Below are positions 15,903 through 24,137 of a stretch of 64,000 nt of DNA, piece by piece; the first letter of the stretch is position 1; every line of letters starts with the position of its first letter. Below the pieces are notes generated by a model. The model made no database searches. It was not told the origin of the DNA and saw only the letters and a list, made by a program, of their open reading frames with translations. The position numbers and the translations under genes are program-made. Source of the DNA: Epilithonimonas mollis (GTDB lineage: Bacteria; Bacteroidota; Bacteroidia; Flavobacteriales; Weeksellaceae); assembly GCF_900142325.1 (NCBI RefSeq), contig NZ_FRAM01000002.1:992001-1056000 (forward strand), in the 5' to 3' direction.

Positions 15903-17483
15903 TTACTCGTGGATATTTTGATTTTTGTTTTTGATGTAAACCAGACCAATCACGAGACAGACTGCCGCAACACCGATCGGATACCAGAGTCCTTCCAGAT
16001 ACCAGCCTTCGTGTCCGGCATCTTTTCCTGTCGTTACAAGGTAAGTGGCGACCGCCGGCAATAATCCACCAAATACACCATTTCCAATGTGATAAGGCAG
16101 TGACATCGATGTGTAACGTATTCTCACAGGGAACATCTCAACCAAAAATGCCGCAATCGGTCCATAGACCATCGTCACAAAAATCACCTGAATGAATACA
16201 AGGAATACCAGATACCATTTCGTATCATCATTGATTTTAATTGATTTTGTGACTTTAGGTTCTTCTGCTTTTCCGTCTTTTATTACCGGTCCGGCAGCCG
16301 ACCAATGGACAACACTGTCTTTTTTGATTAAAGTTCCATCGGTGTAAGCAATTTCTTTATGGAAAGTAATCAGGCTGTCTGTCACTACTTTATCGTGAAC
16401 TTTCACGGTTCTTTTTTCTGTCATTCCACCTGCTGCAACTTCTTTTTTGGCAATATCTACAGACTTAAACATTGCGCTGTAAATAGGTCTGTAAGCCAAA
16501 ATAGCAATCAGCATTCCTGTCATCATTACTGCTTTTCTCCCGACTTTATCTGATAACCAGCCGAAGAAAACAAAGAATGGTGTTCCCAGGAATAATCCGA
16601 TAGCCATCAAGGAATCTACCTGTGTCGTGTCTATGTTCATTACTTTTTGCATAAAACTCATTGCGTAGAATTGTCCTGTGTACCAGATCACACCTTGTCC
16701 CATCGCAGCTCCGAAAAGTGCGAGCAAAACGAATTTAAAATTAAACCTGTTTCCGAAACTTTCTTTCAAAGGATTTGTAGAGGTTTTCCCTTCGCTTTTA
16801 GCTTTGGCAAACAATGGAGATTCCTTCATGTTTTTTCTGATGAAATAAGAAACCACAACCATCAAAATCGAGATCCAGAAAGGTACTCTCCATCCCCAAC
16901 TGTCAAATTCTTCTGTAGAAAGTGATGTTTTCGTAATCAGAATAACAATCAATGAAATGAATAATCCTGCCGTTGCCGTTGTCTGAATCCAGGATGTCCA
17001 ATAACCACGTCTTCCTGGTTGTGCGTATTCTGCGACATAAGTTGCTGCACCGCCGTATTCACCGCCGAGTGCTAAACCTTGTAAAAGTCTAAGGATTAAA
17101 ACTAAAACAGGTGCCATAAAACCAATGGTTTCATAACTTGGGATACATCCGATAAGAAATGTTGAGAATCCCATAATGAGAAGCGTAACGAGGAAAGTGT
17201 ATTTTCTTCCGATTAAATCTCCCAGTCTTCCGAAGAATAATGCGCCAAAAGGCCTTACAACGAAACCTGCTGCAAATGTTGCCAAGGTGGACAAGAAAGC
17301 TGCTGTTGGATTATCTGCAGGGAAGAATTTTGTGGCTAAAACAACTGCCAGACTTCCGAAAATATAGAAGTCATACCATTCGATAAGGGTTCCGAGGGAT
17401 GACGCCATAATCACGCTCCAAATGGTGCGGTTTTTCTGCTTGTCGCTCAGGTTTTCGTACTGTTCGTGATGTGAATCGCTCAT
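15903..17483 (-). CDS. MFS transporter, metabolite:H+ symporter type, with periplasmic insert
   Basis: A 526-residue carrier with 12 predicted helices. The first loop has GRLGDLIGRK and the second half SDKVGRK, the MFS loop signatures. RLLQGLALGGEYGG in helix 4 is typical of the ProP/ShiA/KgtP branch, which takes up carboxylates or zwitterions with protons. Between helices 9 and 10 an extra hydrophilic stretch of about 75 residues (roughly 320-395, containing KEVAAGG and KKDSVVHW) should lie in the periplasm; ordinary family members have only a short loop there. The gene is followed by a small membrane protein and preceded by a porin, so a coupled outer/inner membrane uptake route is plausible. 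Confidence 0.9.
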   Translation of the reverse strand: MSDSHHEQYENLSDKQKNRTIWSVIMASSLGTLIEWYDFYIFGSLAVVLATKFFPADNPTAAFLSTLATFAAGFVVRPFGALFFGRLGDLIGRKYTFLVTLLIMGFSTFLIGCIPSYETIGFMAPVLVLILRLLQGLALGGEYGGAATYVAEYAQPGRRGYWTSWIQTTATAGLFISLIVILITKTSLSTEEFDSWGWRVPFWISILMVVVSYFIRKNMKESPLFAKAKSEGKTSTNPLKESFGNRFNFKFVLLALFGAAMGQGVIWYTGQFYAMSFMQKVMNIDTTQVDSLMAIGLFLGTPFFVFFGWLSDKVGRKAVMMTGMLIAILAYRPIYSAMFKSVDIAKKEVAAGGMTEKRTVKVHDKVVTDSLITFHKEIAYTDGTLIKKDSVVHWSAAGPVIKDGKAEEPKVTKSIKINDDTKWYLVFLVFIQVIFVTMVYGPIAAFLVEMFPVRIRYTSMSLPYHIGNGVFGGLLPAVATYLVTTGKDAGHEGWYLEGLWYPIGVAAVCLVIGLVYIKNKNQNIHE

Positions 17484-17512
17484 TTTATATTATGATTTGA
17501 GGTTGAAATTTT

Positions 17513-18892
17513 TTATAAATAAATCTGGAATTGAAGGATGAATTCTCCTTTAGATTTTGGTTCAGCACTTGCGCTTGTGTAAGTCGGTCTTGTTGAATAT
17601 TGTGTCGTCAGTTTTGCGTGATGACCATCAATGAACCAATTTGCTCCAATATCAAATTGTGAAGAAGAATTTTCCAAAGCCTTGAAATTCTTATTTGTAT
17701 AAGCCGCGAAAGGCTGAATTCTGATTTTCGGTTTTTCAGCATTACTTGGTAGTAATAATCCAGCTTGCAAATAGTAGATATTTCCCGTTCCAATCATAGG
17801 TTGAAGATTTCCTACGCCTGCAATGGCTTTATCACCAACGAATGAAGGATCAGAAGTTCCAATATTCATAATGCCGAGATTTCTGAGATAGTTCGGACCG
17901 AAATTATAATTGTAAAATCCTGCGTAAGCGGAAAGGGCCATCTTGTTTTTCGCATTTCCTAATGGCAAATCTGCAAAAGCATCAACAGCGTAAAGCGCAA
18001 TGTCGTGTTTCTCGATTTGAGAATTAACAGAAGTTCTCGTTCCGTCTTTCTGATGGTAGAAACCGGCTCCCAGATTGAAAACTTTCTTAGTTCCCAGATA
18101 AGACCCCACTTTGAAAGGCAAAAGATTAGACTCCGAATCCAAGAATTGATATTCAACGTAACCGGCTTTTGAAAATTCAGGATTTCCATTGTTGTCAACG
18201 GCTACTCTTGTTGCCGGATTTGTCACATCAACGGGCGTAAGATTGGTTGCAAAAGGTTTGTTTAAACTGAATCGGTATTCGAATTTTCCATATTTTCCTT
18301 TGGCAAACATTCCCATTTGTCTGGCGAATTGGTCGGAGTTATCAATCAAAGGCCAGGTGAAAATAGGAGAATCAACAGTCAGGAAATTAAGTGTCGAAGC
18401 CATTGTCATTCGGGAAAGTCCCATGTAGTAATGAAGACCTGCTCCCAGACTCAAACTGAATTTTCCAGCTTCTCCAGGTAAAACTACGGCGTATTCATTC
18501 CACGCATCGTGAAAAAACATTTGCGGTTTTTTGCCATTTCCATTTCCGCCAGTTCCAGTTGTTCCAGGCGCGCCACCGTTGATGAAAGTCTGATTGTTAA
18601 TCCCAAAATGCATCAAAATCATATATCTTTTGGTAATTTGTGCGTAAGCAAGTGCTCTCAGTCGTCGGTTTCCGATGTTCCAGGAATTTTTTGTGGCTTC
18701 GTCAGAAACCATCGTTCCGGGATTCATTTCGGTATTTCTCAACCAGATTTGGTTCCAAAGAATAAATCTTACATACTTGTCGCCTTCCGGATTGAGATTT
18801 AATTTTAATCCACTTCCATAATCAGGCGAACCCTGTGAATATAGAGAAGAGCCGATTAGGACTAATCCTACAAATGTGAGTATTTTTTTCAT
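17513..18892 (-). CDS. Outer membrane porin-like protein
   Basis: A 459-residue protein with a signal peptide (1-19, ending SLYSQ) and a beta-barrel pattern: alternating aromatic/polar strands throughout (FRLRALAYAQI-type and FEYRFSLNKPF-type segments) and a C-terminal strand that ends FILQFQIYL with a hydrophobic last residue. A Gly/Asn-rich loop near residue 115 probably lies outside the barrel. It lacks TonB-box or plug features, so diffusion is likely. It is 29 bases upstream of the MFS gene in the same direction and probably supplies it with substrate across the outer membrane. Confidence 0.75.
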   Translation of the reverse strand: MKKILTFVGLVLIGSSLYSQGSPDYGSGLKLNLNPEGDKYVRFILWNQIWLRNTEMNPGTMVSDEATKNSWNIGNRRLRALAYAQITKRYMILMHFGINNQTFINGGAPGTTGTGGNGNGKKPQMFFHDAWNEYAVVLPGEAGKFSLSLGAGLHYYMGLSRMTMASTLNFLTVDSPIFTWPLIDNSDQFARQMGMFAKGKYGKFEYRFSLNKPFATNLTPVDVTNPATRVAVDNNGNPEFSKAGYVEYQFLDSESNLLPFKVGSYLGTKKVFNLGAGFYHQKDGTRTSVNSQIEKHDIALYAVDAFADLPLGNAKNKMALSAYAGFYNYNFGPNYLRNLGIMNIGTSDPSFVGDKAIAGVGNLQPMIGTGNIYYLQAGLLLPSNAEKPKIRIQPFAAYTNKNFKALENSSSQFDIGANWFIDGHHAKLTTQYSTRPTYTSASAEPKSKGEFILQFQIYL

Positions 18893-19008
18893 TTATTAAT
18901 AATAATTTGGTGTTTATTTTGTGATTGCCAAATTGTTATTAATATTTTGTTTACGAAAATTTAATATATATTAATGCTAATAATATAGTTTATTATTTAT
19001 TTATGTTT

Positions 19009-19434
19009 TTATCTTGAATCTTTTTTAAAACGTTCCCATTTGATTAACATATATTTATCAGCAAATTGAGTGATAATTAATCCGGAATTTTCAAGATTGC
19101 TTTCCTGCGAAATGTATTCAATTAATTCATTCTGTTTCAATACTTTGTAGACAGGATGAAATTCTGAATGTGGCGGTCTGGTAATATTGTATTTCTTAAT
19201 CCACGAACTGATGCTGACGTGAGAAACTCCAATAATTCTCTCGATTTCCCGGAAGCTTAATCCTTCGAGATAGAGTTGTAAAGCTTTGGTAACATAATAA
19301 TCATCAATTTGTTTTCCTAATTTTTTGACTGTAAAGTTATAGTTGCAATTTTTACAAAAAAATCTCTGTTTTCCTTTGATGACTCCGCTTTTTGAAACGT
19401 TTTGATTATTGCATTTAGGACATTGGTTTTCCAT
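19009..19434 (-). CDS. Zinc-ribbon/HTH protein related to IS1 InsA, no transposase domain
   Basis: A 141-residue DNA-binding protein. An N-terminal zinc ribbon (Cys5, Cys8, Cys27, Cys30) is followed by a helix-turn-helix (about 55-85, YLEGLSFREIERIIGVSHVSISSWIKKY), the same order as the IS1 InsA protein. The C-terminal 50 residues do not carry a DDE catalytic domain, and no inverted repeats or InsB-like reading frame flank it. I think it is a host protein of transposon origin, possibly a regulator. It is transcribed away from the arginine cluster and shares the 160-base gap with its promoter. Confidence 0.7.
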   Translation of the reverse strand: MENQCPKCNNQNVSKSGVIKGKQRFFCKNCNYNFTVKKLGKQIDDYYVTKALQLYLEGLSFREIERIIGVSHVSISSWIKKYNITRPPHSEFHPVYKVLKQNELIEYISQESNLENSGLIITQFADKYMLIKWERFKKDSR

Positions 19435-19521
19435 AACTATACTTTTTTAGCAAATGTATAATAATTTAGCAATATTTTATTTTAGATTAAAGATATTATT
19501 ATTGTTAATATATATTTAACA

Positions 19522-19594
19522 GATAATATTATCTTTTTTATTGTTTTATGTAGATGTTTATTTCTATTTTTGCGCTTTAATTTAGATAATATTA
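19522..19594 (+). promoter_or_regulatory. Promoter and palindrome of the arginine cluster
   Basis: TTG at 19541-19543 and TATTTTTG at 19565-19572 (fits TAnnTTTG) are 21 bases apart, a good flavobacterial promoter ending about 22 bases before the GNAT start. GATAATATTATC (19522-19533) is a perfect 12-bp palindrome just upstream. AGATAATATTA recurs at 19584-19594 against the start codon. Confidence 0.6.
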
Positions 19595-20173
19595 ATGGAA
19601 TTAGAAGTTTCTTCAGAGAAACATTTGGTTTATGTAGAAGAAATCAGAAACGAAATGGAGGATTCTGCGAAAAAACGCGGAACAGGCATCGCAAAACGTT
19701 CATCGGAATATCTTGTTAAAAAAATCTTGGAAGGAAATTCAATTATCGCTATTGACGAAAATGGAATCTGGGCGGGCTTCTGTTACATAGAAACCTGGAC
19801 GAACGGAGAATATGTCGCCAATTCCGGACTCATCGTTTCGCCACAGTTTAGGAATGTTGGTTTGGCTACTCAAATTAAAGAAAGAATCTTCGATTTGTCC
19901 CGGGAAAAATATCCTAATGCCAAGATTTTCGGTTTGACGACTGGGTTAGCGGTGATGAAAATCAATAGCAATCTCGGTTATAAGCCAGTCATATATTCGG
20001 AACTGACGCAAGACGAACAGTTCTGGAACGGTTGCAAAAACTGTGTCAATTATGAAATTCTGATGATGAAAGAACGTAAAAACTGCCTTTGCACAGCGAT
20101 GCTTTTTGTTCCTGAAAATCTGAACCAAGAGAAAAAGAAAAATTTAGAATCTATAAATAACAACAATGGGTAA
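19595..20173 (+). CDS. GNAT acyltransferase, probable N-acylglutamate synthase
   Basis: A 192-residue GNAT protein that opens the arginine cluster. The acetyl/acyl-CoA binding motif is visible as LIVSPQFRNVGLATQIKERI (about 88-107), followed by GLTTGLAVMKINSNLGYKPV. It has a cysteine pair in NGCKNCVNYE and another Cys near residue 168 (KNCLC). In the arginine pathway the first step acylates glutamate; no argA or argJ is present, so this is the obvious candidate. Given the predicted succinyl-specific carbamoyltransferase downstream, succinyl-CoA may be the donor. It overlaps argG by 8 bases. Confidence 0.75.
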   Translation: MELEVSSEKHLVYVEEIRNEMEDSAKKRGTGIAKRSSEYLVKKILEGNSIIAIDENGIWAGFCYIETWTNGEYVANSGLIVSPQFRNVGLATQIKERIFDLSREKYPNAKIFGLTTGLAVMKINSNLGYKPVIYSELTQDEQFWNGCKNCVNYEILMMKERKNCLCTAMLFVPENLNQEKKKNLESINNNNG

Positions 20174-21359
20174 GAAAGTAGTTTTGGCATTCAGCGGAGG
20201 TTTGGATACTTCTTATTGCGCCAAATATCTGAGTGAAACGTTGGGTTACGAAGTTCACGCAGTCACTATTAATACAGGCGGTTTTAATAAAAATGATGAG
20301 GTTTTGCTAAAAGAAAAAGCGGAAAAATTAGGCGTGGCTTCTTACAGGTTTGTTGATGCTTCGGAGAAATATTATAATGATTGTGTCAAGTTTTTGATTT
20401 TTGGTAACGTTTTGAAAAACAATACTTATCCGTTGTCTGTAAGTGCGGAAAGGACGATTCAGGCGCAAATGATTGCCGAAGTTGCCTTGAAAATTGATGC
20501 AGATGCGATTGCACACGGAAGTACAGGCGCAGGAAATGACCAGGTTCGTTTTGATTTGATCTTCAATGTGATGTGTCCGAATATTGAAATTATCACACCT
20601 ATTCGTGATTTGAGTTTATCACGTGAAGACGAAATTCAATTCCTGAAAAATCACAATTACGAAATGGATTTTGAAAAAGCCAAATATTCCATCAACAAAG
20701 GACTTTGGGGAACTTCCGTCGGTGGAAAAGAAACTTTAACTTCAAAATATAATCTTCCGGAAGAAGCTTTCCCTTCTCAAATCGAGAAAACAGAACCTTC
20801 AAACGTGGAAATCGAATTTAAAAATGGAGAGCTGATTTCCGTGAATGGCGAAAAATTTTCTCATTCTGTTTTGGCGATTCAAAAGATTGAAGAATTGGCT
20901 TCACCTTACGCAATTGGTCGCGATATCCACGTTGGTGACACCATTGTTGGCATCAAAGGTCGTGTCGGTTTCGAAGCTGCGGCAGCGTTAATCATCATCA
21001 AAGCGCATCATTTGCTGGAGAAGCACACGTTGTCAAAATACCAGCAAACGATAAAATCGCAATTGTCAGACTGGTACGGAAACTGGCTTCACGAAGCGCT
21101 TTCTCTCGATCCGGTGATGAGGAATATCGAAATGTTTTTGCAGAATTCCCAGAAAACTGTGAATGGAAAAGTGTTTATCACACTTCACCCTTATCGCTTT
21201 ATTTTGAATGGAATCGAATCTGAAAATGATTTAATGTCATCAAAATTCGGAAGTTACGGCGAAGAGAATCTAGCCTGGAGTGGCGACGATGTCAAAGGTT
21301 TTACAAAAATCATCAGCAACTCGCTCAATATTTATCATCAGGTTAATAAACTGAATTAG
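20166..21359 (+). CDS. argG: Argininosuccinate synthase
   Basis: A 397-residue enzyme that joins citrulline and aspartate with ATP to give argininosuccinate. The N-terminal PP-loop AFSGGLDTSYCAKYL (residues 8-22) binds ATP. HGSTGAGNDQVRFDL near residue 117 and GLWGTSVGGKE near 180 are family signatures of the citrulline/aspartate site. The start is fixed by the 8-base overlap with the GNAT gene and by the conserved MGKKVVLAFSGG opening. It is of normal length and undamaged. Confidence 0.96.
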   Translation: MGKKVVLAFSGGLDTSYCAKYLSETLGYEVHAVTINTGGFNKNDEVLLKEKAEKLGVASYRFVDASEKYYNDCVKFLIFGNVLKNNTYPLSVSAERTIQAQMIAEVALKIDADAIAHGSTGAGNDQVRFDLIFNVMCPNIEIITPIRDLSLSREDEIQFLKNHNYEMDFEKAKYSINKGLWGTSVGGKETLTSKYNLPEEAFPSQIEKTEPSNVEIEFKNGELISVNGEKFSHSVLAIQKIEELASPYAIGRDIHVGDTIVGIKGRVGFEAAAALIIIKAHHLLEKHTLSKYQQTIKSQLSDWYGNWLHEALSLDPVMRNIEMFLQNSQKTVNGKVFITLHPYRFILNGIESENDLMSSKFGSYGEENLAWSGDDVKGFTKIISNSLNIYHQVNKLN

Positions 21360-21392
21360 AATAATTTGACTTGGTCGAACCACGTTGTTAGG

Positions 21393-21500
21393 TTTGGGCA
21401 GCTTAATCCGTCTTCCGCTCCCAATCTTTTTTGCAGACGATTTCAGTTTAAACAGAACTTAAGTACAAGCAAAAAAGGATTTCCGCTCAAGCCGGGCTGC
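21393..21500. repeat. 108-bp dispersed intergenic repeat, copy 1
   Basis: Begins TTTGGGCAGC and ends GGGCTGC, with ATCTTTTTTGC and GCAAAAAAGGAT facing each other inside, so the whole folds back on itself. Copy 2 is at 27105-27213. I recall related non-coding repeats in many flavobacterial genomes. Confidence 0.8.
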
Positions 21501-21540
21501 GTGCAATTCAATGTTGATAATAGCATTTAGTATCAGAGAT

Positions 21541-21646
21541 GTCATCCTGAGCGGAGTCGAAGGATTTTGAGACCTTAAAATATCATATCAAAAAAAGTTT
21601 GCGAGTACTGAGCAGAGTCGAAGTATGCGTTAAAAATATTAAAAAA
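21541..21646. repeat. GAGCGGAGTCGAAG repeats before argC
   Basis: ATCCTGAGCGGAGTCGAAGGAT at 21544-21565 is an imperfect hairpin. A second relative at 21605-21646 (GTACTGAGCAGAGTCGAAG and on through TATGCGTTAAAAAT) ends at the argC start and is repeated at 27364-27404 before argH. Another GAGCGGAGTCGAAG lies at 22675-22688. Confidence 0.75.
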
Positions 21647-21651
21647 TAAAA

Positions 21652-22617
21652 ATGAAAAAATCAGTCGGAATCATCGGAGCCAATGGCTACACAGGAAGCG
21701 AACTCGTTCGTTTGCTCGCGTTCCATCCGAATGTTGAATTAAAGTTTTTGTTCAGCCGTTCCAATTCCGGAGTCAAAATTTCGGATTTATATCCGGATTT
21801 GGAGTCAGTTTGTGATTTGGTTTTGACGAATGAAATTTCACAAACCGACATTCTTTTTCTTTGTCTTCCGCACAAGGCAAGTCAGAATTGGCTGAATGAA
21901 AACCTGATTTCCGACGACACTTTAATCATTGATTTGGGCAACGATTTCCGATTGGAGGGAGAATTTAAAAACCGAAATTTCATCTACGGTTTACCGGAAA
22001 TTTATTTTGATGAACTCAGGAATGCGAAAAGCATTGCCAATCCGGGATGTTTTGCAACGGCAATTCAGTTGGCAATGTTGCCTTTAGCAAAAGAAAATCT
22101 GTTGAAAGATATTTATACAACAGGAATTACAGGTTCAACCGGAGCGGGACAATCGTTACAACCGACTACGCATTTCACTTGGCGAAATGACAATGTTTCA
22201 GCCTACAAAACGCTAAATCATCAGCACGTTGATGAGATTTTAAAACAAATTAATTCGCTGAATAACCAAGAACTAGAACTAAATTTTGTTCCTTGGCGAG
22301 GCAATTTTGCAAGAGGAATTTTCACGACTTCTATTATAAGTTGCGATTTAGAATTGGAAAAAATTTACGCTTTATATAAAGACTTCTACAAAGATTCATC
22401 TTTCGTGAAAATTTCTGAGAAACAGATTGATATGAAACAGATTGTCAATACCAATTTTTGCGTCATCCAAATCGAAAAACAAGACAATAAAATAGCAGTT
22501 CATTCCGCGATTGACAACCTTCTGAAAGGCGCATCCGGACAAGCGGTTCAGAATATGAATATCGCCAATGGCTGGGAGCAAAATTTAGGGTTAAATCTAA
22601 AACCATTAGCGTTTTAA
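21652..22617 (+). CDS. argC: N-acyl-gamma-glutamyl-phosphate reductase
   Basis: A 321-residue NADPH-dependent reductase that turns N-acylglutamyl phosphate into the semialdehyde. The nucleotide-binding GIIGANGYTGSELVRLL (6-22) opens it. The active-site cysteine is in SIANPGCFATAIQL (about residue 132), and GITGSTGAGQSLQPTTHF follows. The C-terminal His-containing RGNFARGIF stretch is also as expected. It is shorter than the E. coli type but normal for the Bacteroidota form. A 292-base repeat-filled spacer separates it from argG, so it may also have its own promoter. Confidence 0.95.
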   Translation: MKKSVGIIGANGYTGSELVRLLAFHPNVELKFLFSRSNSGVKISDLYPDLESVCDLVLTNEISQTDILFLCLPHKASQNWLNENLISDDTLIIDLGNDFRLEGEFKNRNFIYGLPEIYFDELRNAKSIANPGCFATAIQLAMLPLAKENLLKDIYTTGITGSTGAGQSLQPTTHFTWRNDNVSAYKTLNHQHVDEILKQINSLNNQELELNFVPWRGNFARGIFTTSIISCDLELEKIYALYKDFYKDSSFVKISEKQIDMKQIVNTNFCVIQIEKQDNKIAVHSAIDNLLKGASGQAVQNMNIANGWEQNLGLNLKPLAF

Positions 22618-22847
22618 ATTAATAGTCTTCGAGAACCTCAGACTGACAACGGATAATATTAGAATTGTCAAGCTGAGCGGAGTCGAAGCGTTTGTTAATA
22701 AAGATAATCAATTGATGTTTTGAGCTTATCTAAGCGAAGCGGCTTTGTGAAATTAAAAACATTTAGTAGAATGAAAAACTTTGTGAGCTTCGTGTTCAAA
22801 ATAAAAATTAATCAATAATCATTTATCGATTATCAATTATAAAAATT
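22618..22847. other. Spacer with repeat and imperfect inverted repeat
   Basis: Holds GATAATATTA (22652-22661), a GAGCGGAGTCGAAG repeat (22675-22688), and an imperfect inverted repeat TAATCAATAATC/GATTATCAATTA (22809-22839) ending 8 bases before the argD start, where an operator would be well placed. Confidence 0.45.
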
Positions 22848-24011
22848 ATGAATTTATTCAACGTATATCCACTCTTCAACATCAATCCTGTCAAAGCAGA
22901 AGGTTCTTTCCTTTGGGATGAAAACGGACAGCAGTATCTTGATTTTTATGGCGGTCACGCTGTGATTTCTATTGGTCACAATCATCCACATTATGTTGAA
23001 AAACTGAAAAATCAATTGGAGAAAATCAGTTTTTATTCCAATTCTGTGGAGAACAAAATTCAAGAAGAATTAGCTAAGAAATTGGGAGAATTATCGGGTT
23101 ACGAAGATTACTCGTTATTCTTATGTAATTCTGGAGCAGAAGCGAATGAAAACGCTTTGAAGCTGGCTTCATTTCACAATAATAAAAAGAAAGTCATTTA
23201 TTTCTCAGAAGCTTTTCACGGAAGAACTTCTGCTTCTGTTGCCGTGACAGACAATCTAAAAATCATTGCGCCAGTCAATGTGTCTGAAAATTTCATCAAA
23301 TGTGAATTCAATAATTCGGAAGAATTAGTTAAGATTTTTGCTGAAAATCAGAACGAGATTTCTGCGGTGATTGTTGAAGGAATTCAAGGCATTGGCGGAA
23401 TCAATTTGTTGACGAAAGATTTCATTTTGACGATTGAAAAATTATGCAGGGAAAACGATGTAGTTTTAATTTTAGATGAAGTTCAGTCAGGTTACGGACG
23501 TTCCGGGAAATTCTTTGCGCATCAGGAATTCGGCACCAAACCGGATTTAATCACGGTCGCAAAAGGAATGGGAAATGGCTTCCCAATTGGCGGTGTTTTG
23601 ATTAGTCCAAAGTTCGAAGCGAGTTACGGATTGCTTGGGACGACTTTTGGCGGCAATCATCTCGCTTGTGTTGCCGGATTAGCGGTTTTAGAAGTCATCG
23701 AAAAAGAAAATTTAATTGAGAATTCGGAAAAAATCGGCGCTTACATTGAAGAAAAAATTAAACATTTTCCTCACATCAAAAACATCAAAAGGCGTGGACT
23801 GATGATTGGAATCGAGCTTGATCAGGCTTGTGAAGATGTTAGGAAGGAATTGCTTTTTGAGCATTTTATTTTCACCGGAAATGCCAATCACAAGAATGTT
23901 CTTCGGATTTTACCAGCACTCAATATTTCCGAAAAAGAGTCCAATTTGTTCATCAATGCTTTAGAAAAAACTTTGAAAGCAATTGATGTAGAAATAGTAG
24001 AATTAAAATAA
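22848..24011 (+). CDS. argD: N-acylornithine aminotransferase
   Basis: A 387-residue class III PLP aminotransferase. Motifs in order: LDFYGGHAVISIGHNHP (about 31-47), LFLCNSGAEANENALKLA (near 91), FHGRTSASVAVTDN, LILDEVQSGYGRSGKFFAHQ (near 205), and VAKGMGNGFPIGG with the Schiff-base lysine (near 238). GTTFGGNHLACVAGLAVL completes the site. It moves an amino group from glutamate to the N-acylglutamate semialdehyde. Its place between argC and the carbamoyltransferase gives pathway order and makes a biosynthetic rather than catabolic role most likely. Confidence 0.95.
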   Translation: MNLFNVYPLFNINPVKAEGSFLWDENGQQYLDFYGGHAVISIGHNHPHYVEKLKNQLEKISFYSNSVENKIQEELAKKLGELSGYEDYSLFLCNSGAEANENALKLASFHNNKKKVIYFSEAFHGRTSASVAVTDNLKIIAPVNVSENFIKCEFNNSEELVKIFAENQNEISAVIVEGIQGIGGINLLTKDFILTIEKLCRENDVVLILDEVQSGYGRSGKFFAHQEFGTKPDLITVAKGMGNGFPIGGVLISPKFEASYGLLGTTFGGNHLACVAGLAVLEVIEKENLIENSEKIGAYIEEKIKHFPHIKNIKRRGLMIGIELDQACEDVRKELLFEHFIFTGNANHKNVLRILPALNISEKESNLFINALEKTLKAIDVEIVELK

Positions 24012-24137
24012 CGCAAAGGCACAAAAAGTCAATAATTATAATGTTGTAAAGTCACAAAAACTGTATGTTGAAATTTGCGACTTATAAAAGTTGAATTACA
24101 CAAAATAATTAGCGCCTTTGCGATAAAATTAAATAAA
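24012..24137. repeat. CTTTGCG-type intergenic repeat
   Basis: AT-rich spacer with CGCAAAGGCACAAAAA after argD and GCGCCTTTGCGATAAAATT just before the next gene. The two ends are inverted relative to each other. The same family is in the spacers at 25116-25242, 27250-27404 and 28710-28838. Confidence 0.65.

Noticed and set aside
19009-19434. A complete IS1 insertion sequence
   Set aside because: Only the InsA-like DNA-binding half is present; no DDE domain, no frameshift partner and no terminal repeats.
22809-22839. Classical ARG box (ArgR operator) before argD
   Set aside because: The inverted repeat does not match the known ARG box consensus; kept only as an unnamed dyad.
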